Shown in pieces: positions 51,707 through 61,263 of a stretch of 64,000 bases of DNA; position 1 is the stretch's first letter; every line of letters begins with the position of its first letter. The stretch covers positions 274,272 through 338,271 of the forward strand of contig NZ_JAJGQH010000003.1 of NCBI RefSeq assembly GCF_020783655.1, given 5' to 3'. Below the pieces are notes generated by a model. It was given only the letters and a program-made list of their open reading frames with translations. It was not told the DNA's origin and made no database searches. Source of the stretch: Xanthomonas melonis. Its GTDB lineage: Bacteria; Pseudomonadota; Gammaproteobacteria; Xanthomonadales; Xanthomonadaceae. Made by a program: the position numbers and the translations under genes.

Positions 51707-52558
51707 TTACCGCCGTACCGGCAGGGTTGCGAACACGCCATCGAGCGCGAGTTGGGTGCGGAAGCCGGCCTTGCCAAGGCGCTTGCTCACCTCGTTGGGC
51801 ACGTCGCGCCCGCTGGTGAGTCGGTTGGGCGCCCCGGTGTAATGGAACAGCCGCCCGCCACTGCGCAGCACGCGCGCCAGATGGTCGTAGAAGCTCTGCG
51901 AGTACAGCTCGCCGGCGATACCGAAGCGCGGCGGATCGTGCAGGATGGCATCGAACGCGTCGTCGGCAAGCGTGGCGATCCGCTGCGATATGTCGTCATG
52001 CTGCAGTTGCAGGCGCCCGCCGGCGTCTGCTGCATCGGGATCCGGCGACCATGGATTGAGCGTACGCAACCACAGGACCTCGGCATTCTTCTCGAACGAG
52101 CGCACCTGCGCCACGCCGGCCTCCAGGCAACACGCCGCGAAATAGCCCAGGCCGCCGCAGGTATCCAGCACGGTCTTGCCGCGCGGCTCCACCAACGCCA
52201 CCTTGCGCCGCGCATCCTCGAACGGCGACAGCTGTGCCGACGGCAGCATCTTGATGCCATCGATCTCGAACGTGGGTGCGCCCCATGCGGTGGGCACCAG
52301 CTTGATCAATGCGCCGCTGTAGCGCGCGATCGGCGCGAAATCCTCGCCGTCCCAGAAATACAGCGTGCGGTCCTTGAGCTTGCCGGGATACGGATAGCCA
52401 CGACCGCACCACTGCCAGGTCTGTGCATCGAGCTGCGCGCTACCGGTGCTGCGGCCCAGATCCAGCGAACCGGTCCAGGCGGTCAGGCCGGCATTGCGCG
52501 CGGTCAGCAATGCCCGGGCATCGGAAAGGGTGAGCAGCGGTCCGGAATAATGGGGCAC
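51707..52558 (-). CDS. Class I SAM-dependent methyltransferase
   Basis: A 283-aa Rossmann methyltransferase. SAM motif I is VLDTCGGLGYFAACCLE, motif II is the acidic end of VRSFEKN, and motif IV is ILHDPPRFG, a DPPR pattern found in RlmI-like or small-molecule methyltransferases. The substrate is not clear. The GTG start gives MPHYSGPLLTL; no ribosome binding site is evident, and the frame is open upstream with sequence that could be an N-terminal extension, so the start is uncertain. Confidence 0.75.
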   Translation of the reverse strand: MPHYSGPLLTLSDARALLTARNAGLTAWTGSLDLGRSTGSAQLDAQTWQWCGRGYPYPGKLKDRTLYFWDGEDFAPIARYSGALIKLVPTAWGAPTFEIDGIKMLPSAQLSPFEDARRKVALVEPRGKTVLDTCGGLGYFAACCLEAGVAQVRSFEKNAEVLWLRTLNPWSPDPDAADAGGRLQLQHDDISQRIATLADDAFDAILHDPPRFGIAGELYSQSFYDHLARVLRSGGRLFHYTGAPNRLTSGRDVPNEVSKRLGKAGFRTQLALDGVFATLPVRR

Positions 52559-52940
52559 GGAAATGGGGCCATGGGCGCACGCGTGCGGCGCCGTCACAGT
52601 AAAGAGTTCGGCATCGTAACCGACCCACCGCTGCAGGACATCCGCCGACGCGGGCCAGGCGCCTGCCTGCTTGGGCTGGATGCGAGTGGCCGCATGCGTT
52701 CGCGCATCGACGTGGCGATGCTGCGCGCCAGATCGGCGTATTGCAGCAAACTGCGGTCGTGGCTGGGTGCGCAACGCTGGCGCCGGACGATGGCGCGCCC
52801 AGACGCTGTTTTCGCAGTGGCATGGCGAACAAGCCGCTGCCAGCGGCCGCGACGATTCCGCAGCCACGCCTCGCCCCGCATACTGCAGGCCCCGCATCCA
52901 TGCGTTCGCTCGGATCGGCGTCAACCATGGAGTGCCGGCA
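52559..52940. other. Divergent intergenic stretch
   Basis: This lies between the methyltransferase and DMT transporter starts and contains their promoters. The methyltransferase frame stays open through most of it, so part may encode an N-terminal extension. Nothing else is apparent. Confidence 0.4.
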
Positions 52941-53816
52941 ATGTTGAAGGGTGTGCTGTTGGGATTCGCCTGTTACGCGGCGTATGCGATCAGCGATGCG
53001 TTCGTGAAGCTGCTCGAAGGCAGCCTGCCTGTCTACGAGGTGCTGTTCCTGGGGGCGTTGCTGATGCTGGCGGCGGTGCCGTTCCTGAAGAAGCCCGACG
53101 ACCGGCTGCGCGAGCTGGTCGTCGCCAGGCAGCCGGCGCTGTGGCTGCTGCGCGCGTTGACCGGTGCGATCGGCAATCTGACCTCGGTGATCGCTTTCAC
53201 CACCTTGCCGATGGCCGAGGCGTTCGCGCTGATCTTTCTGATGCCGATCTTCGTCACCGTGCTGTCGGTGGTCTTTCTCAAGGAAGAGGTGCGCTGGCGC
53301 CGCTGGAGTGCGGTGATCGTCGGCTTCATCGGCGTGCTGATCGTGCTGCGGCCCGGCTTCCGGCATCTCACCCATGGGCATGTGGCGGCGATCGTGTGTG
53401 GCCTGGTCGGTGCCATCTCGGTGATAGCCCTGCGCATGGCCGGGCACGGCGAAAAGCGTCTCACGCTCTACGGCGCCGGCGTCATCGGCCCGCTGGTGAT
53501 GGGCGGCATTCTGATGCTGCCCAGCTTCGTATGGCCCTCGCTGCTGCAGTGGGGGCTGCTGGCCGGCTACGGCCTGCTCGCCGGCCTGGCCGCCATCTGC
53601 ATGATGTACGCCACCCGGCTGGCGCCGGTCAGTGTGGTGGCACCCACGCAATACAGCCAGATGCTGTGGGCGATCGGCTTCGGCTACCTGTTGTTCCACG
53701 ACCGCCTGGACTGGCCGATGGGCGTGGGAATCGCGTTGATCCTTGGGGCGGGGCTGTTCACCCTGATTCGCGAGGAGCAGGTGTCGCGCTGGTGGCGGCG
53801 GACCAAGATTGTTTGA
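52941..53816 (+). CDS. DMT-superfamily (EamA) transporter
   Basis: The 291-aa inner-membrane protein has ten predicted transmembrane segments in two EamA halves. Diagnostic stretches are FACYAAYAISDAFVKLLEG, LPMAEAFALIFLMPIFV in the first half and LAPVSVVAPTQYSQMLWAI in the second. EamA exporters move amino acids, metabolites or drugs, and this one cannot be assigned. GGAG lies 8 nt before the ATG. It is followed by a large inverted repeat that may act as terminator. Confidence 0.9.
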   Translation: MLKGVLLGFACYAAYAISDAFVKLLEGSLPVYEVLFLGALLMLAAVPFLKKPDDRLRELVVARQPALWLLRALTGAIGNLTSVIAFTTLPMAEAFALIFLMPIFVTVLSVVFLKEEVRWRRWSAVIVGFIGVLIVLRPGFRHLTHGHVAAIVCGLVGAISVIALRMAGHGEKRLTLYGAGVIGPLVMGGILMLPSFVWPSLLQWGLLAGYGLLAGLAAICMMYATRLAPVSVVAPTQYSQMLWAIGFGYLLFHDRLDWPMGVGIALILGAGLFTLIREEQVSRWWRRTKIV

Positions 53817-53821
53817 GGGCT

Positions 53822-53914
53822 GGGATTGGGGATTCGGGATTTGGGATTGGTAGCAGCACGCGACATCAGCGGCGACGCGCCTGACACCGTTACCAATCCC
53901 GAATCCCCAATCCC
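53822..53914. repeat. Iterated GGGATT inverted repeat
   Basis: Left arm GGGATTGGGGATTCGGGATT is followed by one more unit; the right arm is the complement over 25 bp and reaches TACCAATCCC. Thirty-seven bases separate the arms. It is placed directly after the DMT transporter gene and resembles Xanthomonas GGGATTCGGGATT repeats known to me. Confidence 0.8.
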
Positions 53915-54067
53915 GGCCTCTGCGGGCCGCAGCAGACGTGGCCCGAAAAGAGCAGTGATGGCGGTCGACGTCAACGGCATGTCAGCACGATCCCGCCCGG
54001 AATCACGGTGCGGTAGCGCTGCGACGCGCACCGTGGATGCCTCATTCGAGTCGATCGGAGTCACCGC

Positions 54068-54280
54068 ATGCAGCTCAATCCACGTACTGCGCGTCCCATG
54101 ACCACCGCCACTGCCGGGCTGTCGGCACACGGCACGCCCGATCCGGATACCAACGAAGACCCGATCCCGCTGGAAGAGCAGGCCCCGCAGCAAGGCGGTT
54201 TGCGTGAGGAGGTCGGCGATCTGGAAGACGACGATCACGCATTGCCCGGCCGCGTCGGCGGCGGGCTTGCCGGCGGTTGA
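54068..54280 (+). CDS. Small acidic protein of unknown function
   Basis: A 70-aa frame starting MQLNPRTARPMTTATAGLSA with an acidic middle (DTNEDPIPLEEQ, EEVGDLEDDDH). CGGAG 8 nt before the ATG is a fair ribosome binding site, and the composition is unlike shadow frames in this GC-rich DNA. There is no structure I can name. Confidence 0.5.
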   Translation: MQLNPRTARPMTTATAGLSAHGTPDPDTNEDPIPLEEQAPQQGGLREEVGDLEDDDHALPGRVGGGLAGG

Positions 54281-54404
54281 TGCGGGTGGGCAAGAGCGGC
54301 TGACCGGGCGACGGAGCAGCCGCTGGGGACGTACGGACCGCAACGAGAATCTCTCAGCATCGTTTGAATATTGCCAAGCCGGTAGATTCAGCGCGATGCC
54401 CTCG

Positions 54405-56174
54405 TCAAGGGAACTGCACATGTCCCGGTTCGAAGTACACCGGCTTGTTGCCGTTTTCGGGCAGCGCAGGAATCGTATCCAGGATGGCCTTGCCGCGGAT
54501 ATCGGTGATACGAATGGACAACGGCTGATTGCCGAGCTGTTCGCCCAGGAAATGGTTGTAGTCCATTTTCTGCAGACTCTTCCATGCCGTGCCTTGCTTC
54601 ACTTCGAACTTGACCACCGGGTAGGCATGGTTGCGCACCTGGATCGCTGCCCACCAGCGCGAGCTGCCTTCCTTGATGCGGTATTGCACATTGCCGCTCA
54701 CCGGCGCGCGCACCACCTTCCAGCTGATCGGAATCCGCCCGTCCACCTTGTTGCCGATCGCTTCGAATGCATTGGGCGACAGATCCAGCCCGCCGGAAGC
54801 GCCTTCCGGGTAGAGATCGGTCACGTAGACGGTGGTCTTGCCCTTGGGGCCGGTCACTTCCAGATACGCGCCGGCCAGTGCCGCTTTCACCCCACCGAAG
54901 TTCAACTGGGTGGGATTGAGCGCGGTGATGAAGGCCGTGCTGGGAATCGGATCCAGCAGCAGCGCGCCCCCGGAGTAGCCCGAGCCGGTATATGTCGCGG
55001 TGCCGGTGAACGTGCTGTTCCAGGTCGCCGCCTTGCCTGCGGCAGGCGTTGCCGCCGCCGCAGCCACCGTCGCTGCAGGCGCGATGCCCCAGGCCTGTTG
55101 CACGACCCGCAGCTTGTCTGCACGCGGGCTGCCGTCCTGCGCGAGCAAGCCCCCGTTATTGGCATTGCCCCGCTCCCAGCTGCCGAGGAACGCGCTGCGC
55201 AGTCCGGATCCGGCCAGGTAGCCGCTCAGTGCACTCTGCCAGGCGGGGTCGCGCGGATCGCCATCGCCCAGACCACCGCCGATGCTGACCGGGATCACTG
55301 CGTGGCTGGCCGCGAACTGGCCGAAATCGCGCTGCCACGTCGCGGGCAGGGTCTGCGCGAAGTCCGGTGCTGCGAAGGCATCGGCGGCATCGCGGTCCGG
55401 CCCTGCCAGCTTGGGCATCAGGACCAGCTGCCGGGCCGGAATGCGCAGCGGCGTGCAGGCGATCGGTTGCAGATTGCTGCCGGCGGCCTTGCGTGCCCGG
55501 TCGCTGCACACCGCGTTGCTGCCCACGCCTTCCACGCCCACCACCCAGCCTGGCGCCTGCGCCAGCACGGTGTCGGCCGCACGCGCCGCCACGCGGCTCC
55601 AGTCCGCTTCGGCGGCGATCCCTGCCCAGGTCGCATTGCGATAGCCGCTGCTGCCCAGATCGATGCCGATCACACCGGCATTACCGCGATAGCGGCGCGC
55701 GAGGCTGGCCAGGCCCTGCGTCCATGCCTGGTCCTGCGGCCTCGTCTGCAGCCGCGGTGCGTCGTCGTTGCAGCCGCCATCGGCGAATGCGAGCATCACC
55801 TGCATGCCGCGTTGGGTTGCGCTGCGCACGACCGCATCGACCACTTGCAGGGAATTCAGACCGCGTAGCGTCGGATCGCCGGCCACCTCCGCCGCGACCA
55901 CTGGCCTGCCCTGCAGTGCGGCCGTGCACAGCGGTAGCCGCACGGCATTGATCCGGGCGGCCTGCATCCGGTCCAGCAGCTGCGCAAGCGTGCTGTCCTG
56001 CAGGCCAGTCGCCGCCAGACCGAGCCGATCGAAACCTGGCCAGGTCACTCCGCGGATCTGCAGCGTTCGCCCCTGCGCATCGATGAGCCGGCCGTGAGCA
56101 TCGACCTGCACGGCCATGCTGGTTGCCGGGGTCAGTGCCACGAGTGCGAGCAGTAAGTGGGTGCGTAATTGCAT
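54405..56174 (-). CDS. Secreted GH5-like domain fused to expansin; GH5 catalytic residues lost
   Basis: The 589-aa protein has a signal peptide (residues 1-21), a GH5-like TIM barrel to about 365, an Ala/Pro linker, and a two-domain expansin (388-589) very like EXLX1. D464 (LDLS), the aromatic strand RWWAAIQVRNHAYP and DYNHFLG and DTIPALPE are all kept. In the GH5 part, the acid/base motif HNEP reads GSSG (S176), the histidine/tyrosine segment SPHDYGP reads MPKLAGP, and the nucleophile GEFG reads GGGL (G300), while neighbouring structural residues are retained. A GGAG site precedes the ATG. The protein probably loosens cellulose but cannot cut it by the GH5 mechanism. Confidence 0.88.
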   Translation of the reverse strand: MQLRTHLLLALVALTPATSMAVQVDAHGRLIDAQGRTLQIRGVTWPGFDRLGLAATGLQDSTLAQLLDRMQAARINAVRLPLCTAALQGRPVVAAEVAGDPTLRGLNSLQVVDAVVRSATQRGMQVMLAFADGGCNDDAPRLQTRPQDQAWTQGLASLARRYRGNAGVIGIDLGSSGYRNATWAGIAAEADWSRVAARAADTVLAQAPGWVVGVEGVGSNAVCSDRARKAAGSNLQPIACTPLRIPARQLVLMPKLAGPDRDAADAFAAPDFAQTLPATWQRDFGQFAASHAVIPVSIGGGLGDGDPRDPAWQSALSGYLAGSGLRSAFLGSWERGNANNGGLLAQDGSPRADKLRVVQQAWGIAPAATVAAAAATPAAGKAATWNSTFTGTATYTGSGYSGGALLLDPIPSTAFITALNPTQLNFGGVKAALAGAYLEVTGPKGKTTVYVTDLYPEGASGGLDLSPNAFEAIGNKVDGRIPISWKVVRAPVSGNVQYRIKEGSSRWWAAIQVRNHAYPVVKFEVKQGTAWKSLQKMDYNHFLGEQLGNQPLSIRITDIRGKAILDTIPALPENGNKPVYFEPGHVQFP

Positions 56175-56697
56175 GTACGTCTCCAACCTGATTGGCGGCA
56201 GGGCAGCAGACCAGCATCGGGCGCTTGCGGTCCGTGCGCAAAGTCAAGGAAGCGAGCCGATGTGTAAGGACGCGATCGGAAAAGTGGCTGCACTGGAATA
56301 CAGGTCGCGGTTTGCCCGGGATGCGGCATCCGGGCATCCGGGTGCGCAAGTGCCTTGCCGCGAACGACAGGCCGCACCACTTGCGAGCTGCGGCTATGCG
56401 TTGCGCCGCTGGCGTTCGAAGTGGCGGTCGAAGTGGCGGTCGCCGATCCTGTTCTGTCGCGGCGCACGGTGCAGACCCCGGCAGCGCGTGAGGGTGCGGT
56501 CGTGCCGGCCTGGCCGCAGCCAACGCAGGTCTGCATCGTCGTGATCGGCCGTATGGGTCGGTACGCACCATGACGGGGCATCGCCGCGGTCGCTGGGCCG
56601 TCTCCGGCCCTGCGTGCCGCTGGCGGTGCAAACCTCTGGTGCCAGGCGGCGCGATCTCGTATTTTTGACGGCTTGTTCACTTGCCGGTGCCGTGCCC
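56175..56697. other. Divergent promoter region with a short tandem repeat
   Basis: It separates the GH5-expansin and cycA genes. TCGAAGTGGCGG occurs twice in tandem at 56416-56439. I see no gene, terminator or PIP-box. Confidence 0.5.
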
Positions 56698-58074
56698 ATG
56701 TCCGATCCATCCGCGCCCGACCATCTGCAACGCAGCCTGTCCAATCGCCACCTGCAGTTGATCGCGATCGGTGGCGCGATCGGCACCGGATTGTTCATGG
56801 GCTCGGGCAAGACGATCAGTCTGGCCGGGCCGTCGATCCTGTTCGTGTACCTGATCATCGGCGTGATGCTGTTCTTCGTGATGCGCGCCATGGGCGAGCT
56901 GCTGCTGTCCAACCTGGAGTACAAGTCGTTCATCGACTTCTCCACCGATCTGCTCGGGCCCTGGGCCGGATTCTTCTGCGGCTGGACCTATTGGTTCTGC
57001 TGGATCATCACCGCCATCGCCGATGTGATCGCCATTGCCGCCTACGCGCAGTTCTGGTTTCCCGGCCTGGCGCCGTGGATTCCGGCGATCGCGTGCGTGC
57101 TGTTGCTGCTGGCATTGAATCTGGTGACGGTGAAACTGTTCGGCGAGATGGAGTTCTGGTTTGCGCTGATCAAGATCCTCGCCATCTGCGCGCTGATCAT
57201 CACCGGCGCGGGGCTGGTGGCGTGGGGCTTCCGTTCGCCGTCGGGCAATGTCGCCTCGCTGGCGAATCTGTGGAACGACGGCGGCATGTTTCCGATGGGG
57301 ATCGGCGGGTTCTTTGCCGGCTTCCAGATCGCGGTGTTCGCCTTCGTCGGTATCGAGCTGGTGGGGACCACCGCAGCCGAAACCGCCGACCCGCGGCGCA
57401 ACCTGCCCAAGGCGATCAACTCGATTCCGGTGCGGATTTTGATCTTCTATGTGCTGGCGCTGATCGCGATCATGGCGGTGACGCCGTGGCGGCAGGTGGT
57501 GGCCGACAAGAGCCCGTTCGTGGAGCTGTTCGTGCTGGCCGGCGTGCCGGCGGCGGCCAGCCTGATCAATTTCGTGGTGCTGACCTCGGCCACCTCATCG
57601 GCCAACAGCGGCATCTTTTCCACCAGCCGCATGCTCTACGGCCTGGCCGAAGAACGGCATGCGCCCAAGGCGTTTTCCAAGCTCTCGCGTGCGGCGGTGC
57701 CGGCGCGCGGCCTGCTGTTCTCCTGCCTGTGCCTGCTGCTGGGTGCGATGCTGGTGTACCTGATCCCGAATCTGGTGACCGCGTTCACTCTGGTCACCAC
57801 CCTGTCGGCGGTGCTCTTCATGTTCGTGTGGTCGCTGATCCTGTGCGCCTACATCGCCTACCGCCGCAAGCGCCCGGAGCAGCACGCCGCGTCGCAGTTC
57901 AAGATGCCCGGTGGCGTGTTGATGTGCTACGTGTGCCTGGCGTTCTTCGCCTTCGTTCTGGTGTTGCTGACCTTGCAGGCCGATACGCGGCAGGCCCTGC
58001 TGGCCAGCCCGGTGTGGTTCCTGATCCTGGCGATCGGCTATGTCGTCAAGCGTGCCCAGACGCGCACAGGGTAA
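56698..58074 (+). CDS. cycA: D-serine/D-alanine/glycine transporter (APC family)
   Basis: The 458-aa inner-membrane permease of the APC superfamily has twelve transmembrane segments. It is highly similar to E. coli CycA: LTNRHIQLIAIGGAIGTGLF-type start, GKTISLAGPSI, FFVMRAMGELLLSNLEYKSF, AVFAFVGIELVGTTAAET and SPFVELFVL are nearly the same. It should take up glycine, D-serine, D-alanine and related amino acids by proton symport. I start at MSDPSAPDH, since upstream codons lack similarity. A terminator follows. Confidence 0.93.
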   Translation: MSDPSAPDHLQRSLSNRHLQLIAIGGAIGTGLFMGSGKTISLAGPSILFVYLIIGVMLFFVMRAMGELLLSNLEYKSFIDFSTDLLGPWAGFFCGWTYWFCWIITAIADVIAIAAYAQFWFPGLAPWIPAIACVLLLLALNLVTVKLFGEMEFWFALIKILAICALIITGAGLVAWGFRSPSGNVASLANLWNDGGMFPMGIGGFFAGFQIAVFAFVGIELVGTTAAETADPRRNLPKAINSIPVRILIFYVLALIAIMAVTPWRQVVADKSPFVELFVLAGVPAAASLINFVVLTSATSSANSGIFSTSRMLYGLAEERHAPKAFSKLSRAAVPARGLLFSCLCLLLGAMLVYLIPNLVTAFTLVTTLSAVLFMFVWSLILCAYIAYRRKRPEQHAASQFKMPGGVLMCYVCLAFFAFVLVLLTLQADTRQALLASPVWFLILAIGYVVKRAQTRTG

Positions 58075-58098
58075 GTGCCGCAGCGTTCGCTGTATTGC

Positions 58099-58130
58099 AA
58101 GGGCCCGCACTGCGGGGCCTTTGCGTTTTT
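58099..58130 (+). terminator. Rho-independent terminator of cycA
   Basis: AAGGGCCCGC and GCGGGGCCTT form a stem with one mismatch and a 3-nt loop, followed by TTGCGTTTTT. It lies 24 bp past the stop. Confidence 0.75.
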
Positions 58131-58244
58131 GGCTGCACAACACCGCGATAAAGGCCACTGCCAGCTGAGCGTGTTGGCGCGCGGCGTTGACGCGGCTCTA
58201 GCCGGGCACGATGCTCGCGGCCATCCATCGCCACGGCCTTCCGC

Positions 58245-59156
58245 ATGATCACGATCCACCCGATCGCCGCCACCGACCGCACGCAGGGGTGCTGGGTGGA
58301 CCTGTGCCAGCCCACGGCGCAGGAACTTGCCGACGCCGCCGCGCAGGTGGGTTTCGCGCTGCCGGATCGTGCGGCGATCGGCGAGATCGAGTTCAGCAGC
58401 CGGGTGCGGCGACAGGGCGAGGTGTTGTTTCTCAATGTGCCGCGCTTCCAGGACGACGATGGCCCCACCGCGCCGCTGGGCTTCGCGCTGTCGCCGACCA
58501 TGCTGGTGACCCTGCGCGAGCAGCGCATCGGATCGCTGGAGGCGCTGGCAGCGGAGCTGGATCACGTGCCATGCCACGGCGCCGACGATCTGCTGCTGCG
58601 CATGTTCGATCGTCTGGTCGGGCGCCTGGCAGACCGGCTCGAAGCTCTGGAGGTTGCCGTCACCGAGACCACCCGGGAGGTGTTCGACAACCCGCACAAG
58701 ACGCGCGATCTGGAGCGCATGCTGCATCAGGTCGGTGGCATGGGCCGGCAGTTGGGTGGGCTGCATAACGCAGGGCAGGGGATGCTGCGGTTGGTGACCT
58801 ATCTGGACAGCACCACGCCGGAATGGTTCGGCACCGATGCGGCCAGGCGGATCGGGCTGCTGCACAAGGACCTGACCACCTTGAGCGAGTTCCATCAGCA
58901 CATGGACGACCGTATCGAGTTCCTGCTCGATAGCGTGCTGGGCATGATCAACATCGATCAGAACAACGTGATGAAGGTGATGGCGGTGGCCTCGGTGGTC
59001 GGCATCCCACCCACCGTGCTGGTCGGCATCTGGGGCATGAATTTCGCTTACATGCCCGAACTGAAATGGCACGATGCTTACTTCTGGGCGCTGGGCATCA
59101 TCGCGCTGAGTGTGGTGCTGCCACTGGCGTGGTTCCGCAAACGTGGGTGGGTGTGA
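58245..59156 (+). CDS. corA: CorA-family metal ion transporter
   Basis: A 303-aa protein with a long soluble N-domain, a long helical stalk (LADRLEALEVAVTETTREVF) and two C-terminal transmembrane helices. The signature GMN is at residues 264-266 (VGIWGMNFAY), in the first of them. The family takes up Mg2+, Co2+ or Ni2+ as a pentamer; ZntB-type members move Zn2+, and I cannot exclude that here. The start ATG is the only reasonable one. It is transcribed alone. Confidence 0.88.
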   Translation: MITIHPIAATDRTQGCWVDLCQPTAQELADAAAQVGFALPDRAAIGEIEFSSRVRRQGEVLFLNVPRFQDDDGPTAPLGFALSPTMLVTLREQRIGSLEALAAELDHVPCHGADDLLLRMFDRLVGRLADRLEALEVAVTETTREVFDNPHKTRDLERMLHQVGGMGRQLGGLHNAGQGMLRLVTYLDSTTPEWFGTDAARRIGLLHKDLTTLSEFHQHMDDRIEFLLDSVLGMINIDQNNVMKVMAVASVVGIPPTVLVGIWGMNFAYMPELKWHDAYFWALGIIALSVVLPLAWFRKRGWV

Positions 59157-59167
59157 AAGCGGGAAAC

Positions 59168-59237
59168 CCGTAGGAGCAACCCGGGGCGCGCTGTGGCGTT
59201 GCCGGGAAGACCCTCGCGCCCAGGGACGCTCCTACGG
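59168..59237. repeat. CCGTAGGAGC palindromic repeat
   Basis: Perfect 10-bp ends CCGTAGGAGC and GCTCCTACGG enclose 50 bp of GC-rich sequence directly after corA. GTAGGAGC/GCTCCTAC elements are frequent between genes in Xanthomonas. It may act as a bidirectional terminator for the convergent corA and AIM24 genes. Confidence 0.75.
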
Positions 59238-59339
59238 AGGTGCTGCGCTGCGCGGCGATCTCTGTGCACTGGCGACTGTCCAGGTGCGTGGCGTGCAATC
59301 AGGCGGTGCGCACTGTCGATTGCTGCCGGACAGCCTGGA

Positions 59340-60035
59340 TCAGCCCTTGGCCTGGAAGCTGATCTCCTCGTACGGCTGCACCACCACCCAGCCTTCGCCG
59401 GCAAAGCGCATCTGCAGGCTTTCGCCCGATCCTCGCCCGAGCAGCGTACCGATCGAGACGTCGGTGACCAGCTCCGGTGTCAGCGTTCCCGACCAGGCGA
59501 CGGTGGCATTGGGGTCGGTGAATATCGGGCCGCTGGCAGCGCTGACCGGCAGCGTCAGCGGCTGGTAATGCGAGGTGATCGCCACGATGCCGTGGCCGCT
59601 CAGGCGCACATTGAACAGGCCGCCGGACAGCATGCCGGCCACTTTGCGCATCATGGTGATCTTGTGCTCGATGCCGGATTCGAATGCCAGCACGTCGTTG
59701 CCGTTGACGAAGATCGATTCGCCATTCAGGCGCAGCAAGGTGATCAGTTTGCCGACATCGGCCAGGTACACGCGGCCCTGGCCTTCGGCCTTCATCAGCT
59801 GCATGCCTTCGCCGCTGACCGCCTTCTTCAGCAGATTGCCCAGGCCCTGTTCCAGCAGGCCTTCGCGGGTGAACTTGACGTTGCCGGTGCGCGCGACCAT
59901 GGCGCCTGCCTTGGACCACACCATGCCGTTGAGGCGCACTTCCAGCAGATGCGGGTTTTCCAGCTCGAAGGGATCGGGGCTGAGGTCCTTTTCCTTGGAG
60001 TGGGCGAGAAATTCGTCGAGCGTGCGTACGGCCAT
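59340..60035 (-). CDS. AIM24/TIGR00266-family protein
   Basis: A 231-aa protein that is wholly an AIM24-type beta-roll: LEVRLNGMVWSKAGAMVARTG, then GEGMQLMKAEGQGRVYLAD, then NVRLSGHGIVAITSHYQPLTL and QMRFAGEGWVVVQPYEE. Bacterial members are soluble and of unknown role. The ATG is preceded by GGAGG. Convergent with corA; a palindromic repeat sits between them. Confidence 0.9.
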   Translation of the reverse strand: MAVRTLDEFLAHSKEKDLSPDPFELENPHLLEVRLNGMVWSKAGAMVARTGNVKFTREGLLEQGLGNLLKKAVSGEGMQLMKAEGQGRVYLADVGKLITLLRLNGESIFVNGNDVLAFESGIEHKITMMRKVAGMLSGGLFNVRLSGHGIVAITSHYQPLTLPVSAASGPIFTDPNATVAWSGTLTPELVTDVSIGTLLGRGSGESLQMRFAGEGWVVVQPYEEISFQAKG

Positions 60036-60261
60036 GCGTCCGTCCTGGAGGTGGGTGAGTCCGCATGATACGCGGCGACCGTGGTGCCCTCCGCGCCGAA
60101 TGCCGCCGCGCGCCCCTGCGCGCCGCAGACATCACGCGTCGGCAAGCGGCAGGTCGCCTGCGTTCGGCTTGCCTGTGCTTCTGCGAGCCGCGTCGGGTTC
60201 AGGCAGGCGCTGCCGGGCTAGATTGCGCCAGCAGGGGATTATTCACGGGAAGGAGCGGGCG

Positions 60262-61263
60262 ATGCAGGGGAATGAGAGCGGTGAAACGACGTGCGCGCGT
60301 GCTGCGCGAGGACTGCGTGGCGTTGTTGCTGCAGTCGCGTTAGCGGCAAGCGTAGCGATAGGGGCAGGCAGCATGTCGGTGCAGGCCGCCACCGGCCCGG
60401 GCGTGGTGACCGGCGACACCGTCGTGCACGATCCTTCGATGCTCAAGCTCGGCGATGGGCGCTACTACATCTACTCCACGGTCGGCGTGGTCACCAGCAC
60501 CGATCGCACCAGATTCAACAACGCAGGGGCGATCTTCGGCAGCGTGCCTGGCTGGGTGAAGAGCTATAACCCGAAAAACGAGGTATGGGCGCCGGACGTG
60601 TCGCTGCGTGGCAGCAAGTACCTCATGTACTACACCGCATCGTCGTTCTCTTCCAACAAATCGGCCATTGGTCTGGCCAGCAGCAGCACCGGCAAGCCCG
60701 GCTCGTGGAAGGATCAAGGCATCGTCTACACCTCCAAAAGCAGCGACGACTACAACGCCATCGACGGGAATCTGGTGGTGGACGGCAGCGGTAAATGGTG
60801 GCTCGCGTTCGGCTCGTTCTGGTCGGGCATCAAGCTGATTCAACTCGATCCGGGGACCGGTAAACAGCTGGCCAGCAACACCTTCCGCTACAGCCTGGCC
60901 AGCCGGCCCTCGCCCGGCGCGGTGGAGGCGCCCTTCATCCAGCAGGCGAACGGCTGGTACTACCTGTTCGTGTCCTTCGATGCCTGCTGCAAGGGCGCCA
61001 GCAGCACCTACAGGATCGCGGTGGGGCGTGCGCGCTCGGTGACCGGGCCGTATCTGGATCGGGCCGGTGTGGACATGCGCAACGGTGGCGGTACGGTGAT
61101 CCATGCCGGGCAGGGCAGCATGCATGGGCCTGGCGGGCAATCGGTGTTTCGCGATGGCGACGGCGACATCCTGGTCTATCACTACTACGACGACCGCGGC
61201 GACGCGCGACTGGGCATCAACCGGTTGGGCTACGACAACAAGGGCTGGCCGGTGGTGCAGTAA
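60262..61263 (+). CDS. Secreted endo-1,5-alpha-L-arabinanase (GH43)
   Basis: A 333-aa enzyme that should cut arabinan side chains of pectin. A long N-region with a signal (LRGVVAAVALAASVAIGAGS) is followed by a five-bladed propeller. The catalytic residues are D57 in VVHDPSML, D167 in NAIDGNLV and E221 in AVEAPFI; the WAPDVS and SFDACCKGASSTY blocks are typical of ABN enzymes. AAGGAG 7 nt upstream fixes the ATG. The stop codon touches a MITE-like element. With the GH53 galactanase it would debranch rhamnogalacturonan I. Confidence 0.93.
   Translation: MQGNESGETTCARAARGLRGVVAAVALAASVAIGAGSMSVQAATGPGVVTGDTVVHDPSMLKLGDGRYYIYSTVGVVTSTDRTRFNNAGAIFGSVPGWVKSYNPKNEVWAPDVSLRGSKYLMYYTASSFSSNKSAIGLASSSTGKPGSWKDQGIVYTSKSSDDYNAIDGNLVVDGSGKWWLAFGSFWSGIKLIQLDPGTGKQLASNTFRYSLASRPSPGAVEAPFIQQANGWYYLFVSFDACCKGASSTYRIAVGRARSVTGPYLDRAGVDMRNGGGTVIHAGQGSMHGPGGQSVFRDGDGDILVYHYYDDRGDARLGINRLGYDNKGWPVVQ

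Noticed and set aside
60061..60261. PIP-box (TTCGB-N15-TTCGB) before the GH43 gene
   Set aside because: One TTCGG is present, but no second half at the correct spacing.
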